Under the pieces are notes generated by a model that saw nothing but the letters and a program-made list of their open reading frames with translations, was not told where the DNA came from and ran no database searches. Shown one piece after another: positions 8,706 through 17,500 of a DNA stretch of 17,500 nt; position 1 is the stretch's first letter, and every line of letters begins with the position of its first letter. The DNA is from Nymphaea colorata (lineage: Eukaryota > Streptophyta > Magnoliopsida > Nymphaeales > Nymphaeaceae). Position numbers and translations under genes: made by a program. The DNA is taken from positions 1-17,500 of the forward strand of contig NW_022205057.1 of the NCBI RefSeq assembly GCF_008831285.2. Direction: 5' to 3'.

Positions 8706-9245
8706 TTAATTGGTAATCGTTCTTGAATCAAGGGGTTTCTCCATAGATATTTTTATTGGAGTTGAGTTCATAATTGTTCGAACTGTGTAATCTCCAATTA
8801 CAGACATTGGTAACCGACCCAAAGCAATTTGATTATAATTTAATTCGTGACGATCGTAGGTGGAAAGTTCATATTCTTCAGTCATTGATAAACAGTTTGT
8901 GGGGCAATACTCCACGCAATTACCACAAAATATACAGATTCCGAAATCAATACTATAATTAAGCAATCGTTTCTTTCTAATATCTGTTTCTAATCGCCAA
9001 TCAACAACAGGTAGATCTATCGGACATACGCGAACACATACTTCACAAGCAATGCATTTATCAAATTCAAAGTGGATTCGCCCACGGAAACGCTCTGATG
9101 TGATCGATTTTTCATAAGGATATTGAATAGTTACAGGTAAACGATTTGCGTGAGATAAGGTAATCATGAAACTTTGACCAATGTATCTTGCAGCTCGTAC
9201 TGTCTGTTGACCATAATTCATGAACCCAGTCACCATAGGAAACAT
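8706..9245 (-). CDS. ndhI: NDH complex subunit I, 2x[4Fe-4S] protein (NdhI)
   Basis: NdhI (NuoI/TYKY family) carries the two 4Fe-4S clusters of the stromal arm of the NDH complex and passes electrons toward plastoquinone. The frame is intact at 179 residues. The N-terminus [20 protein letters not shown] is standard. The cluster ligands are complete: Cys64, 67, 70, 74 ([12 protein letters not shown]) and Cys104, 107, 110, 114 ([12 protein letters not shown]). The C-terminal tail after [18 protein letters not shown] is variable in the family and ends DSRTITN here. The ATG at 9245 is the conserved start. ndhA lies only 80 bases upstream, so the two are cotranscribed. Confidence 0.97.
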   Translation of the reverse strand: MFPMVTGFMNYGQQTVRAARYIGQSFMITLSHANRLPVTIQYPYEKSITSERFRGRIHFEFDKCIACEVCVRVCPIDLPVVDWRLETDIRKKRLLNYSIDFGICIFCGNCVEYCPTNCLSMTEEYELSTYDRHELNYNQIALGRLPMSVIGDYTVRTIMNSTPIKISMEKPLDSRTITN

Positions 9246-9325
9246 ATATCGTGAATATCCATGAATAATTTGATGTTTCTTTCTCTTGCTTGAGAGAGGA
9301 TAAGAATCTGGAATATCCTATTCTG

Positions 9326-11339
9326 TTATAGCGAAACAAGTTGGGAAGAAGTTGTCAATAATAGATTACCGAGAGCAATAGGTAAAAGAGATTTCCACCC
9401 AAGATTTAATAGTTGATCCATTCTCAGCCTAGGTAAAGTCCATCTTGTTGAGATAGGAATGAACAGGAACAAATAAGCTTTAGCTAATGTAATGAGGAGA
9501 CTAATTGTTGTTCCAAAGACTTCACTAGTTTTATTTATTTCGAAAAGTTCAGTAATTGGTATATATGGAATAGGAAGATTCCACCCTCCCAAGTACAGAA
9601 CTGTTACGAATAATGAAGAAACTAGTAAATTGAGGTAAGAAGCAACATAAAATAAACCAAATTTGATACCTGAATATTCAGTTGATAACCTGCTACTAAT
9701 TCCTCCTCGGCTTCCGGTAAATCAAAGGGCAATCTCTCGCATTCTGCTAGTGAAGAAATTATAAAAACTATGAACCCTATAGGTTGACGCCAAAGATTCC
9801 ACCCCCAAAAACCATATTTTGACTGCGCCTCAACTATATCAACCGTACTTGAACTGTTAGATAATCATAGTCGATGATAACATCACTGTTCCCATCTCTA
9901 TTCCAGAACCGTACATGAGACCTCAGCTTCATACGGCTCCTCAATGGTCACGAATAAATCTAAGGTATGCTTCGGTATTACATCGGCATACCATAGGAAA
10001 AAAGAAAGATGAATCAAAATGCTCATAAGTGAACTAGACCAGTGGGATTCTGTCCGCGATAAGATAATAACAAATAAAAAGTACACTTCTGAATCCATCT
10101 CATCCTTTATTCTTTTTGCTGAGTTTCTTGTTCAGTAATAACTTAACTCGATCTTTCCATAAGATACAATAAATAGTCAATCCATTTTTCCTTCCTGTTC
10201 TTCTCTTCTTTCTCAGAAGGACTATACTATATAAATAAAGGATTACTTCGTTCCTGATAGTTATTTTTAAATCAGTGGATAGGAGCTATACTCTGGATCG
10301 GGATCACGGGGAAGTACTTTTTGATCATTTCTACCAACTTCAAGCCCTCATTATGACTCCTTTTATGTAATGTCAAAATATCCGTTTGGATACGTTACAT
10401 TATCTCCATTACTAATCTTTTGTGTACCTTGGTGTTCCTAACCGTCCACTCAGTTTTGGTGGATCCTCGGTATGGTAATAAATACAAGAGTAAAAATTCC
10501 ATACAGTTGATCTTTTGCGCCCGCTTCAAGTCCTGATGGCTAATCGATACTTGGGGTAAACAGCTTCCGCTGCTTATGTTTAGCTCCACTTTACTCTCGT
10601 ACGTAGGTAATGAGACTCGATCTTCTTACTGCGAATTCATAAGCAGTTTTGTTTCACTCATATAACTATCTGGTTTAGTTCATAGATCCCAGTGATGAAT
10701 AAAAAAGAGTTCTATCTATATATTCAATCAACCAACTTCTTTCCTAGAAAAAGCAAAGAAAGAGGTAGGAGTGCGTATTCCAACGAATCACACGTAGAGA
10801 TATTGATAACACACATGGAGTTAACGGTATTTCATAACTTATAGATTGAGCAGCAGCTCGTAAACCACCTGAAAAGGAATATTTATTATTTGATCCATAT
10901 CCGGACATAAGAAGTCCGATAGGGGCAATACTTGAAATAGCGATCCATAGAGAAACACCTATACTGAGATCGGTTAGTACAAGGTGATGGCCAAAGGAAT
11001 TACTGAATAACTCAGTAGAATTGATACGACCGCTACGGATGGGCCGACACTAAATAAACGAATATCTCCTCTAGATGGAAGAAGATCTTCTTTGAAAAGT
11101 AGTTTGACCCCATCCGCTAGAGCTTGAAGAATGCCCAGGGGGCCGGCATACTCAGGACCAATTCGTCGTTGTATCCCTGCAGATATTTTTCTTTCTAGCC
11201 ACACAATTACTAATACCCCTATTGTGATTCCCAATACAAGAGTAACAATAGGTACAAGTAACCATATGAGCCCATAGGCCTCTTTTGAGGATTCCGATCT
11301 GAAAAAAGAATTGATAGCTTGTGCTTCTTCAATTATCAT
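9326..11339 (-). CDS. ndhA: NDH complex subunit 1 (NdhA), intron-split, two frameshifts
   Basis: NdhA (NuoH family) is the membrane subunit at the junction of the NDH stromal and membrane arms. Exon 1 is 11339-10794, exon 2 is 9863-9326, with a group II intron between. Exon 1 starts [17 protein letters not shown] and contains [20 protein letters not shown]. It has one lost T near 10993-10995 ([15 protein letters not shown]) and ends ..[14 protein letters not shown]. Exon 2 reads [27 protein letters not shown] and [18 protein letters not shown] to QLVSL, with one lost A near 9682 (GYQ-TEYSG). With both bases restored the exons would total 547 and 539, giving about 361 residues, close to the usual 363. 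The ATG at 11339 is one base after the ndhH stop. SL/SGG/PC residues at 10952, 10871 and 10817 look like editing positions. Confidence 0.93.
9864..10793 (-). other. ndhA: ndhA group II intron
   Basis: This intron of about 930 bases splits ndhA after the first base of a leucine codon (C|TA). The 5' end is GTGTGAT (10793 downwards), fitting the group II consensus GTGYG. The 3' end is GACTATGAT, ending in AT, which fits the group II AY end. Domain V is recognisable at 9906-9939 and a domain VI segment follows it. No maturase frame is present inside; as in other plants, splicing must rely on trans-acting nuclear factors. Short open frames in it are not conserved proteins. Confidence 0.88.
9906..9939 (-). 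other. group II intron domain V
   Basis: This 34-nt hairpin on the minus strand starts GAGCCGTATG and ends TACGGTTC. The lower stem GAGCCGTA/TACGGTTC pairs with one G-U, and the AGC catalytic triad is at its second to fourth bases. This is the most conserved element of group II introns and confirms the intron type and orientation. Confidence 0.85.
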
Positions 11340-11340
11340 T

Positions 11341-12522
11341 TCAACGATCAACTTCTCCCATAATGATATCTATACTACCTAGTATTGTCATAATATCAGC
11401 CAATTTCATTCTTTTAACTAGCTGAGGAAGAATTTGCAAATTGATGAAACCGGGTGGACGTATTTTCCATCTCCAAGGAAAAACACTATTATCTCCTATC
11501 AGAAAAATACCTAATTCTCCCTTTGGGGCTTCTACTCTCACATAAAGTTCTTGTTTTGACAATTCAAAACTGGGAGAAGGCTTTTTACTAATGAATCGAT
11601 ATTCAAAGTCGTTCAATTCTGAATCTTTTGTTCCAGCAAAGCGTCGGAATTCTAAATTTTCATAAGGTCCCCCCGGAATTCCTTCCAGAGCCTGTTGAAT
11701 AATTTTGATGGATTCCGTCATTTCGCCAATTCTTACTAAATAACGAGCTAATGAGTCTCCTTCTTTTTGCCATTGGACTTCCCAATCGAATTCATCATAA
11801 CACTCATACCGATCGACTTTACGAAGGTCCCATTGGATTCCGGAAGCTCGTAGCATTGGTCCTGATAAACCCCAATTTATGGCTTCCTCTCCCCCAATAA
11901 AACCTACCCCTTCAACTCGTTCCAAAAAGATGGGATTGCGCGTAATAAGCTTTTGATATTCAACAACTCCCGTTAAAAAATAATCGCAGAAATCTAAACA
12001 TTTATCTATCCAGCCATGAGGTAAATCAGCAGCTACCCCCCCGATACGGAAATAATTATGCATCATTCGCATACCTGTGGCAGCTTCGAATAGATCATAT
12101 AACAATTCCCTCTCTCTGAAAATATAGAAGAAAGGAGTCTGCGCACCGATATCGGCCATAAAAGGTCCAAGCCATAACAAATGCGAAGCTATACGACTCA
12201 ACTCCAGCATAATTACCCTAATATAGCTGGCTCTTTTAGGTACTTGAATATTTCCCAATTCCTCAGGTGCATTAACGGTTATTGCCTCCGTGAACATAGT
12301 AGCTAAATAATCCCAACGTGTTACATAAGGTAGATATTGTATAATTGTTCGGTTTTCCGCAATTTTTTCCATTCCTCTGTGTAAATAACCCAATATGGGT
12401 TCACAGTCGATAACATCTTCGCCATCTAGAGTAACAATGAGTCGAAGAACACCATGCATTGACGGGTGGTGAGGACCCATATTGACCACGAGGAGGTCTT
12501 TTCTTGCGTCTGGTACAGTCAT
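11341..12522 (-). CDS. ndhH: NDH complex 49 kDa subunit (NdhH)
   Basis: NdhH (NuoD family) is a stromal-arm subunit that helps form the plastoquinone site. The frame is intact at 393 residues, the standard length, from [20 protein letters not shown] to [18 protein letters not shown]. Family landmarks are [15 protein letters not shown] near the N-terminus, [40 protein letters not shown] and [13 protein letters not shown]. The ATG at 12522 is the conserved start. Its leader carries a 27-bp tandem duplication with a GGAG in each copy. The stop codon is one base before the ndhA start, indicating coupled expression. It has no base loss in nearly 1.2 kb, a strong contrast with ndhF and ycf1. Confidence 0.98.
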   Translation of the reverse strand: MTVPDARKDLLVVNMGPHHPSMHGVLRLIVTLDGEDVIDCEPILGYLHRGMEKIAENRTIIQYLPYVTRWDYLATMFTEAITVNAPEELGNIQVPKRASYIRVIMLELSRIASHLLWLGPFMADIGAQTPFFYIFRERELLYDLFEAATGMRMMHNYFRIGGVAADLPHGWIDKCLDFCDYFLTGVVEYQKLITRNPIFLERVEGVGFIGGEEAINWGLSGPMLRASGIQWDLRKVDRYECYDEFDWEVQWQKEGDSLARYLVRIGEMTESIKIIQQALEGIPGGPYENLEFRRFAGTKDSELNDFEYRFISKKPSPSFELSKQELYVRVEAPKGELGIFLIGDNSVFPWRWKIRPPGFINLQILPQLVKRMKLADIMTILGSIDIIMGEVDR

Positions 12523-12533
12523 ATGTTTTTATT

Positions 12534-12587
12534 CTCCGATTCCAATTCATTATTCCATTTCTCCGATCCCAATTCATTATTCCATGA
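12534..12587. repeat. 27-bp tandem duplication in ndhH leader
   Basis: Two head-to-tail 27-base copies (12534-12560 and 12561-12587) differ mainly at one internal base (GATTCC against GATCCC). On the ndhH sense strand each copy ends in GGAG, the proximal one about 11 bases before the ndhH ATG. The duplication therefore puts a second GGAG in the leader. Confidence 0.85.
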
Positions 12588-12660
12588 ATTCCTGAAAATG
12601 AAACGAGGTTCATCCAAATTCAAGATCTAATGAACCGAATAACTCAAACGAATTTCCAAA

Positions 12661-12924
12661 CTAACCAGTTTTTGGTTCTCGAATACCCAATTGACCAATT
12701 AATTCCCTATAACGCACTCGATTTTTCTTTGATAAATAAACCAGCAGTCGTTGGCGTTTCCCCAGAATTTTCCGCAGACCCCTCTGAGATAAATAGTCTC
12801 TTCTGTGCAGTTTCAAATGTGAAGTAAGTCTCTCTATCTTATTGGTAAAATTAAATACTTGGAATTCAACAGAACCCCTTTTTTCTTCTTGTGGAATAAC
12901 GGATATGGGCGAATTCTTTACCAT
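12661..12924 (-). CDS. rps15: 30S ribosomal protein S15
   Basis: S15 binds 16S rRNA early in small-subunit assembly. The frame is intact: 87 residues from [20 protein letters not shown], through [20 protein letters not shown] and [20 protein letters not shown], to [15 protein letters not shown]. The ATG at 12924 is chosen because it starts the conserved MVKNS; a longer in-frame extension to 12999 is rich in lysine and has no family match. The length is slightly below the common 90, owing to a shorter charged segment after QEEK. It stands between ndhH and ycf1, its usual place. Confidence 0.97.
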   Translation of the reverse strand: MVKNSPISVIPQEEKRGSVEFQVFNFTNKIERLTSHLKLHRRDYLSQRGLRKILGKRQRLLVYLSKKNRVRYRELIGQLGIREPKTG

Positions 12925-13365
12925 ACAAATAAATTCTTCTCTTTTTTTCTTTTTGTTCCCACGGATATAAATCTTCCCAATCAAGAATAATAATACCATT
13001 TATTTTGTTCTGGTGTACACAATAATCTGGATTGATTCATATATTACTCTTTTTTCTATCAAACAAATCAAAATGAATATGAATAAATAATAACAATAAA
13101 TTTATTCAGATACAAAGGGATGGTATATTCCTGGGCTCACGAAACAGAATGAAAGGGAAAGGGACCTAAAAAGATTCTGTCGATTCATTCCTAGGTCCAA
13201 TTGATATGTGACTGAATCTTGTGTATCAGAGTCTAACTGACTGAATCTTGTGTATCAGAGTCTAACTGACTGAATCTTGTGTATCAGAGTCTAACATAAG
13301 GTATGTATTTATTTGCATGTTCTCATATACCAGGCGCGTGATAAAGAGGGAAATTGATTGTAACA
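12925..13365. other. rps15-ycf1 intergenic spacer
   Basis: This AT-rich spacer of about 440 bases holds three perfect 29-bp tandem repeats (13209-13295). The rest shows no gene or clear signal. It receives the 3' end of ycf1 and is upstream of rps15, so an rps15 promoter or a ycf1 3' structure would lie here. Confidence 0.85.
13209..13295. repeat. three perfect 29-bp tandem repeats
   Basis: A 29-base unit, starting TGACTGAATC and ending GAGTCTAAC, is repeated three times head to tail (13209-13237, 13238-13266, 13267-13295) with no mismatch. Perfect identity suggests recent expansion. There are no spacers between units, so it is a minisatellite and not a CRISPR array. Confidence 0.97.
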
Positions 13366-16300
13366 TCAGCGAATTCCAAATTGCTTATACATATGGATCC
13401 TTGACATACTGAAACGACTCCCATTATTGGTATCAAACCAATAACGATTCATACAGGCTAAATCTTCTAATCGATGAGTGGGCCAAAGAAACACTTTCCA
13501 TTTTAGAGAGTTATTTGTATCTGTATCAAAATGCTTATCCCTATTTACAAATTTCTCAAACCCCTGCGCATTAGTCTTAGCTCTATTGCAAAATACTGGA
13601 TTCTTATTCACAAGGTTCCTATTTCGGTAATTGAAACGGCTTATAATTCTCAATTCTCTACGATGGCTAGGAGATAAAATATGTTCAGGAACAAGCAAAT
13701 CATAATTATTATTGTCCCCATTCACACGCACTCCTCCGTGTCGTGCAATCGAGCCATTCAAGTCATTCTTATCAATATGTTTTTTTACCTGGTATCCTCG
13801 ATTAGTTTGGTACTGAACCTTATGGGTCAATGAAATAGCTATGGTTTGATACATAATCGAAATTCCATCCCATTTGATAGACAAACGAACCGGTTCAACA
13901 ATAAATATTCCCCTTTTTATCAATTCTGGAAGAGACAAATCCTTATTAATCAGCATTACATCTAGACCCATTTCTCCTCTTTGAATAGAGGATATAGCAA
14001 TTTCATTCGGATTCATAAGTCTAAGCAGTAGACAATATACCTTGATATTATTGGTCATTCTTTGATTGAAAGAATCACCCCATCGGAGTTGAAAAAGAAA
14101 ATATTTTTTCAAAAATAAGTCTAGTTCCGCTTCCTTCTTGCTCTTGAATTTCTTTTTCTTTCTGCGTTTCTTAATATCTGAACCCGCGGAATTTGCTCCA
14201 ACATCTTTTTTTTGGTTTCTTATATCAGATATAAGATTTCCTTGGTGCTGTCGTTCTTTCTCGTCCCGGTTCCCATTCTCTAATTCAAGATATCCCTTTT
14301 GATTAGATTCTACTTTTGGTTTTGGATTAAATCTTTCTTTTTGATTAGATTCCACCTTTGGATCTATATAAAGATCGCTTGTTTTGTTTCCATGAAAATC
14401 AAATAGAAGCAATTTGATTGGTATGATCCACGGATTAGTCTTATATCGATCGTAAAGCGGCACAAATTCTGGTAAGAACCAAGGGCGCAGATTCGATATA
14501 GTATGATCTAACATTTGTTCATTCATTCCCATCCAATCAAAAAATAACTCTTTTTGCTTTGTTTGGATTTCTTGATGAATTCTGATATAAAGATAAAGAA
14601 TATCTTTCTTATTGGTCCCAGTCTTAGTAGTTTTCTTTTTTTTATTAATGAAAGTTCTGATACCCGTACTAGTCCTAGTTTCAATATTGTTTCTAGGGTA
14701 AAAATTGGTGATTCTCAATTCCAAATATTTTCTATCTAGATTTGGATCCCTATCAATTGTATATTTATCTTCTAGGCTATCATTTATAGTTGTAGCATAA
14801 AACGATTTGTATTTATGTGTATTGTAATTAGAAATCTCTCCGTGCCTGTTTACTTGTAATGGTGATCCATAAATATTGGAGTCTTTCACATCTTCATAAT
14901 TAAGATATTTATATGATAAAAGATCATATCTGTAGTGTTTTTTAATTTTTTTTTCGCAACTCGGACTCTTCAATAAGTCCAATTTATATTATAATAATCC
15001 TTTTTACCGGAATGAATTAATTGGTCTTTTCTTCATATGAACCCAATTTTGGTGAGTCGTTATTTTTAATCGTAAAATGCTGATTGACTTTCTTTCTCCA
15101 TTTTAGAGGTGCTAATCTAGACCATTTGTCATGGGAGAAATTGTATTGATAATGGCTCTTTAACCAGTTTTTCCATTCACTCATTCCAGAATTCCGCAGT
15201 TTCTTGTGTTTTGATTCTGAATCAAATATTCCTCGTGTATGGAAATAGTCATGGAAATAGTCTTTTATTCTATCCTTAATAAAAGGATATGTTCTGTAGT
15301 AATGAAATATGGATTCTGACTTATATTTGTTACTAACTTGGGTTTGCAATAATTTGTAAAACACATAGGCTTGAGACAAAGAAGATAAGTCGCAGTAAAT
15401 CGGTGAATTACTATCACTACTTATATTAGTAGTATAAGTAGAAAGAGATTTTACAGTCGAAATGAAGGGAATTATATTTGGATTCGTTTCATTAGTATCC
15501 TTTCCTTTATTTCGTCATTGTAAGTGTATCCATTTAAAGTATTTTTTGTTGAGTCAAGAAAAAATTGTGCATTGATCCTGTAAATGTTAGTGATACATAG
15601 AAGGATACCCATGTATATTCTTTCAATGAAAGATTTCATAAAAGAGTTCCATTTAGAGATTAATGGGGCACTTCTTCTTTTTTTAGATATTTGAAAAATA
15701 TGTTTCCGTGATTCGGTTCTTTTATTACTAAAATTTCCCTTGTTAGTACTAATATCTATATCCTCAATATCTGGAGTTAGAGGTTTTTTTTTCTTGTCTT
15801 TTCTAATCTTTTCTACTTGATCCCAGATTTTGGTTGTCTTATCAGCCAGATCATTAATTTTTCTTTCTATCAGTGAATCATTTGTCCAATCTCCGGATAC
15901 AATTATAATGGGTGATTCATGGATGATTTTTTGGAATCTTTCTCATTTTGACTTGGTTCTTCATTTTGACTTGGGTCATAGACTCGCGTCACTAAGAAAA
16001 AGAGTTTCTTCACTTTTCTTTTTATAAATAGAACTATTTTGATAATCCATCTTATTTTTTCGTTGAGAATCTTTAGAAAACCTTTTATGTTGTCTTTTAT
16101 AATTCTTAGAAAGAAAAAACCTGTCTTTTTGACTTTTCTAATTTTTTTTTCGAGTGTTTTATTAATGGGTTCAAAAAAGAAAGGTTTTTTCGGGGAGAGC
16201 CAAAGGGGACTTCTGTTTCCATCCCCCAGATCGTTAAAAAACAGAAATTTTTTTGTTTTTTTCTTAGATCCTTATGATGGGATCGTAGCTTTTTTCTATG

Positions 16301-17500
16301 CCAAGGTTTCAGAGAGAAAGGAAATAGGATTTTTATCTGAATACCGTCTGTTAACCAATCTTTTGGAAATTCTGTTTCCGATAATTGAACACCATTATAT
16401 GTGCATTTGACATGCATTTCCCTACTCCATTCGGTCAAATCTTCATACCACTCAGGGAATTGAAATAATAACATACGACCAATATTTTTAACTATTATCA
16501 ATGAAGGTAATATGATGTATTTTCGAAGAATCGAGTGGGTTACTAATATGGAACTCCTTATTGCTTGAGCAAATATAATATTATCCCAAGTTTCTGCTAT
16601 TGCTATCCGTTCCTCCTCCTGTCTTTTATCCTCTTTTCTTTTATACTCCTCTTCGTGTTCTTTCTCCATTTTCTCTTTCTCTTTTGCCCCTTCACCCACA
16701 TAATCAGATGTTTGTATTTTTGGGCTTTTTTCCTCCATCCAATTCCTAAAAATGAGGTTCATCATCCTTGAGATATCAAAAGAAAACAAAGGTGTTTTGT
16801 CTATTCTGTCAAAAAAAAGGGGGAGTGTACATCTGTTTGAAACATTTCCCAAGTGACTGTTTTACGTCTTTGAGCCCGCATCGACCCTTTGATTATATCA
16901 CGACGAAAATCTGATTGTTGCGAGTAACGTATCAAGGCCATTTCATGTTCTTCTGCTTGATCACCATTTCCTTTTCCTCTTTGATCACCATTTTTGGCTT
17001 GATCACCCTTTTTCTTTTTGGCTTGATCACCATTTCCTTTTCCTCTTTGATCACCTTTTTCGACTTGATCATCACTATTTTTTTCTTGATTACTATCGGT
17101 GGTATTACTGATATTATCAGTAGTATTATTGATATTATCATTGGTATTAATGATATTATCAGTGGTAGTATTGATGATATTATCATTGGTATTAATGATA
17201 TTAGTATCCTCATCGGTATCAGTGTCAGTATAAATTACTACACGTTTGGCTTTTCTTGAACGAATCCCGTGATCCTCTGTGGATTCTTCCTGATCATCTT
17301 CTTCCTCCTCCTCCTCCTCCTCTTCTTCAAAATCCAAATCAGAAGTCAGTTTGTATAACCATCGAGGAACCTTTTTCTTAATTTCTTCAATTTGAAGATT
17401 ACTCATTTTTTGATCATTCGGATCAGCTCTAACCATATCGAATACTTTTTCTTCTCCCCCAAAAGCAAATTGTTTGAAACGAGTTCTTGATTTCTCAGCT
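13366..17500 (-). CDS. ycf1: Ycf1/Tic214, 5' end beyond window, six frameshifts
   Basis: Ycf1 (Tic214) is a very large plastid protein linked to the inner-envelope import (TIC) complex and essential in tobacco. Only the hydrophilic middle and C-terminal part are here, about 1,380 codons; the N-terminal membrane segments are off the window. The C-terminus [20 protein letters not shown] to HMYKQFGIR is diagnostic. Other matches are [55 protein letters not shown] and [12 protein letters not shown]. Six single-base losses break the frame, near 16811-16823, 16111, 15940, 15502, 15022 and 14981; each time the next frame continues the same protein. The 5' part has a glutamate run, asparagine/threonine-rich and GDQ-rich repeats (17335-16955), typical of fast-evolving Ycf1. 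Confidence 0.94.
15239..15262. repeat. 12-bp tandem duplication in ycf1
   Basis: ATGGAAATAGTC occurs twice head to tail (15239-15250 and 15251-15262). On the coding strand this duplicates four residues, giving DYFHDYFH, and keeps frame. Confidence 0.75.
15943..15974. repeat. 18-bp period direct repeat in ycf1
   Basis: TCATTTTGACTTGG occurs at 15943-15956 and 15961-15974, an 18-base period. On the coding strand it duplicates the motif PSQNE ([11 protein letters not shown]). Such motifs recur in Ycf1 of many plants. Confidence 0.65.
16955..17055. repeat. 66-bp period repeat in ycf1 (GDQ-rich)
   Basis: An exact 35-base segment starting GCTTGATCAC occurs at 16955-16989 and again at 17021-17055, a 66-base (22-codon) period. 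It encodes a repeated [12 protein letters not shown] motif within a longer GDQ/lysine-rich stretch. The period is a multiple of three, so the duplication preserves frame. Confidence 0.85.
17131..17203. repeat. 45-bp period repeat in ycf1 (Asn/Thr-rich)
   Basis: An exact 28-base segment starting GATATTATCA occurs at 17131-17158 and 17176-17203, a 45-base (15-codon) period. It encodes DNIINTNDN-type repeats. The surrounding 17085-17215 shows further degenerate copies. Confidence 0.85.
17300..17332. repeat. trinucleotide run encoding polyglutamate in ycf1
   Basis: A run of TCC/TTC triplets on the plus strand encodes about ten consecutive glutamates followed by DDQEE on the coding strand. It is a coding microsatellite likely to vary in length. 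Confidence 0.8.

Noticed and set aside
9864-10793. Short open frames inside the ndhA intron as genes or a maturase
   Set aside because: They have no reverse transcriptase or maturase motifs and no recognisable similarity. They overlap conserved intron domain V or simple intron sequence.
12661-12999. Longer rps15 start at 12999
   Set aside because: The extra 25 residues are not part of S15; the conserved MVKNS start is at 12924.
13209-13295. CRISPR-like repeat array
   Set aside because: The 29-bp units abut directly with no spacers and lie in a plastid spacer; it is a minisatellite.
16039-16410. Plus-strand open frame of 123 codons
   Set aside because: It lies antisense to ycf1, whose conserved protein is readable on the other strand; its phenylalanine-rich content mirrors the lysine-rich ycf1 codons.
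16915-17259. Plus-strand isoleucine-rich open frame of 114 codons
   Set aside because: It is the shadow of the Asn/Thr and GDQ repeats of ycf1, with no start context or independent support.

Overview
This is plant chloroplast DNA: almost the whole small single-copy (SSC) region of an angiosperm plastome in the standard order. It reads ndhF (minus, 3' end off the window), rpl32, trnL-UAG and ccsA (plus), then ndhD, psaC, ndhE, ndhG, ndhI, ndhA (with its group II intron), ndhH, rps15 and ycf1 (all minus, ycf1 5' end off the window). The AT-rich sequence, prokaryote-like gene packing and recognisable plastid proteins support this. A full ycf1 next to rps15 argues against grasses. The genomic ATG start of ndhD and the ndhA/ycf1 protein style would fit a non-grass monocot or an early-diverging angiosperm, but the sequence does not settle the lineage.

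Layout: 1-1795 holds most of ndhF. 1796-2900 is a spacer with short repeats. 2901-3058 is rpl32, 3477-3556 trnL-UAG and 3672-4596 ccsA. A strong hairpin at 4741-4793 separates the convergent ccsA and ndhD. 4956-12522 is the long minus-strand ndhH-ndhA-ndhI-ndhG-ndhE-psaC-ndhD unit. 12661-12924 is rps15. A spacer with three perfect 29-bp repeats follows, and 13366-17500 is ycf1.

Functionally, ndhA, D, E, F, G, H and I encode subunits of the thylakoid NDH complex (cyclic electron flow around photosystem I). psaC encodes the terminal iron-sulfur subunit of photosystem I. ccsA acts in c-type cytochrome maturation. rpl32, rps15 and trnL-UAG serve plastid translation. ycf1 (Tic214) is tied to protein import at the inner envelope.

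The striking feature is that six of the twelve protein genes are broken, almost always by loss of one base within a short run of identical bases. I count about 27 such losses in coding sequence and one apparent gain: 13 losses plus the gain in ndhF, 1 in rpl32, 2 in ccsA, 3 in ndhD, 2 in ndhA and 6 in ycf1. In each case the downstream reading frame continues as the conserved protein. Essential genes (ccsA, ycf1, rpl32) are hit together with ndh genes, while psaC, ndhE, ndhG, ndhI, ndhH and rps15 are intact. Uncorrected homopolymer errors in a draft assembly explain this best; a nuclear or mitochondrial copy of plastid DNA is the main alternative. I found no undescribed biological system. The rest is ordinary plastid sequence with some noteworthy repeats, hairpins and probable RNA-editing positions.
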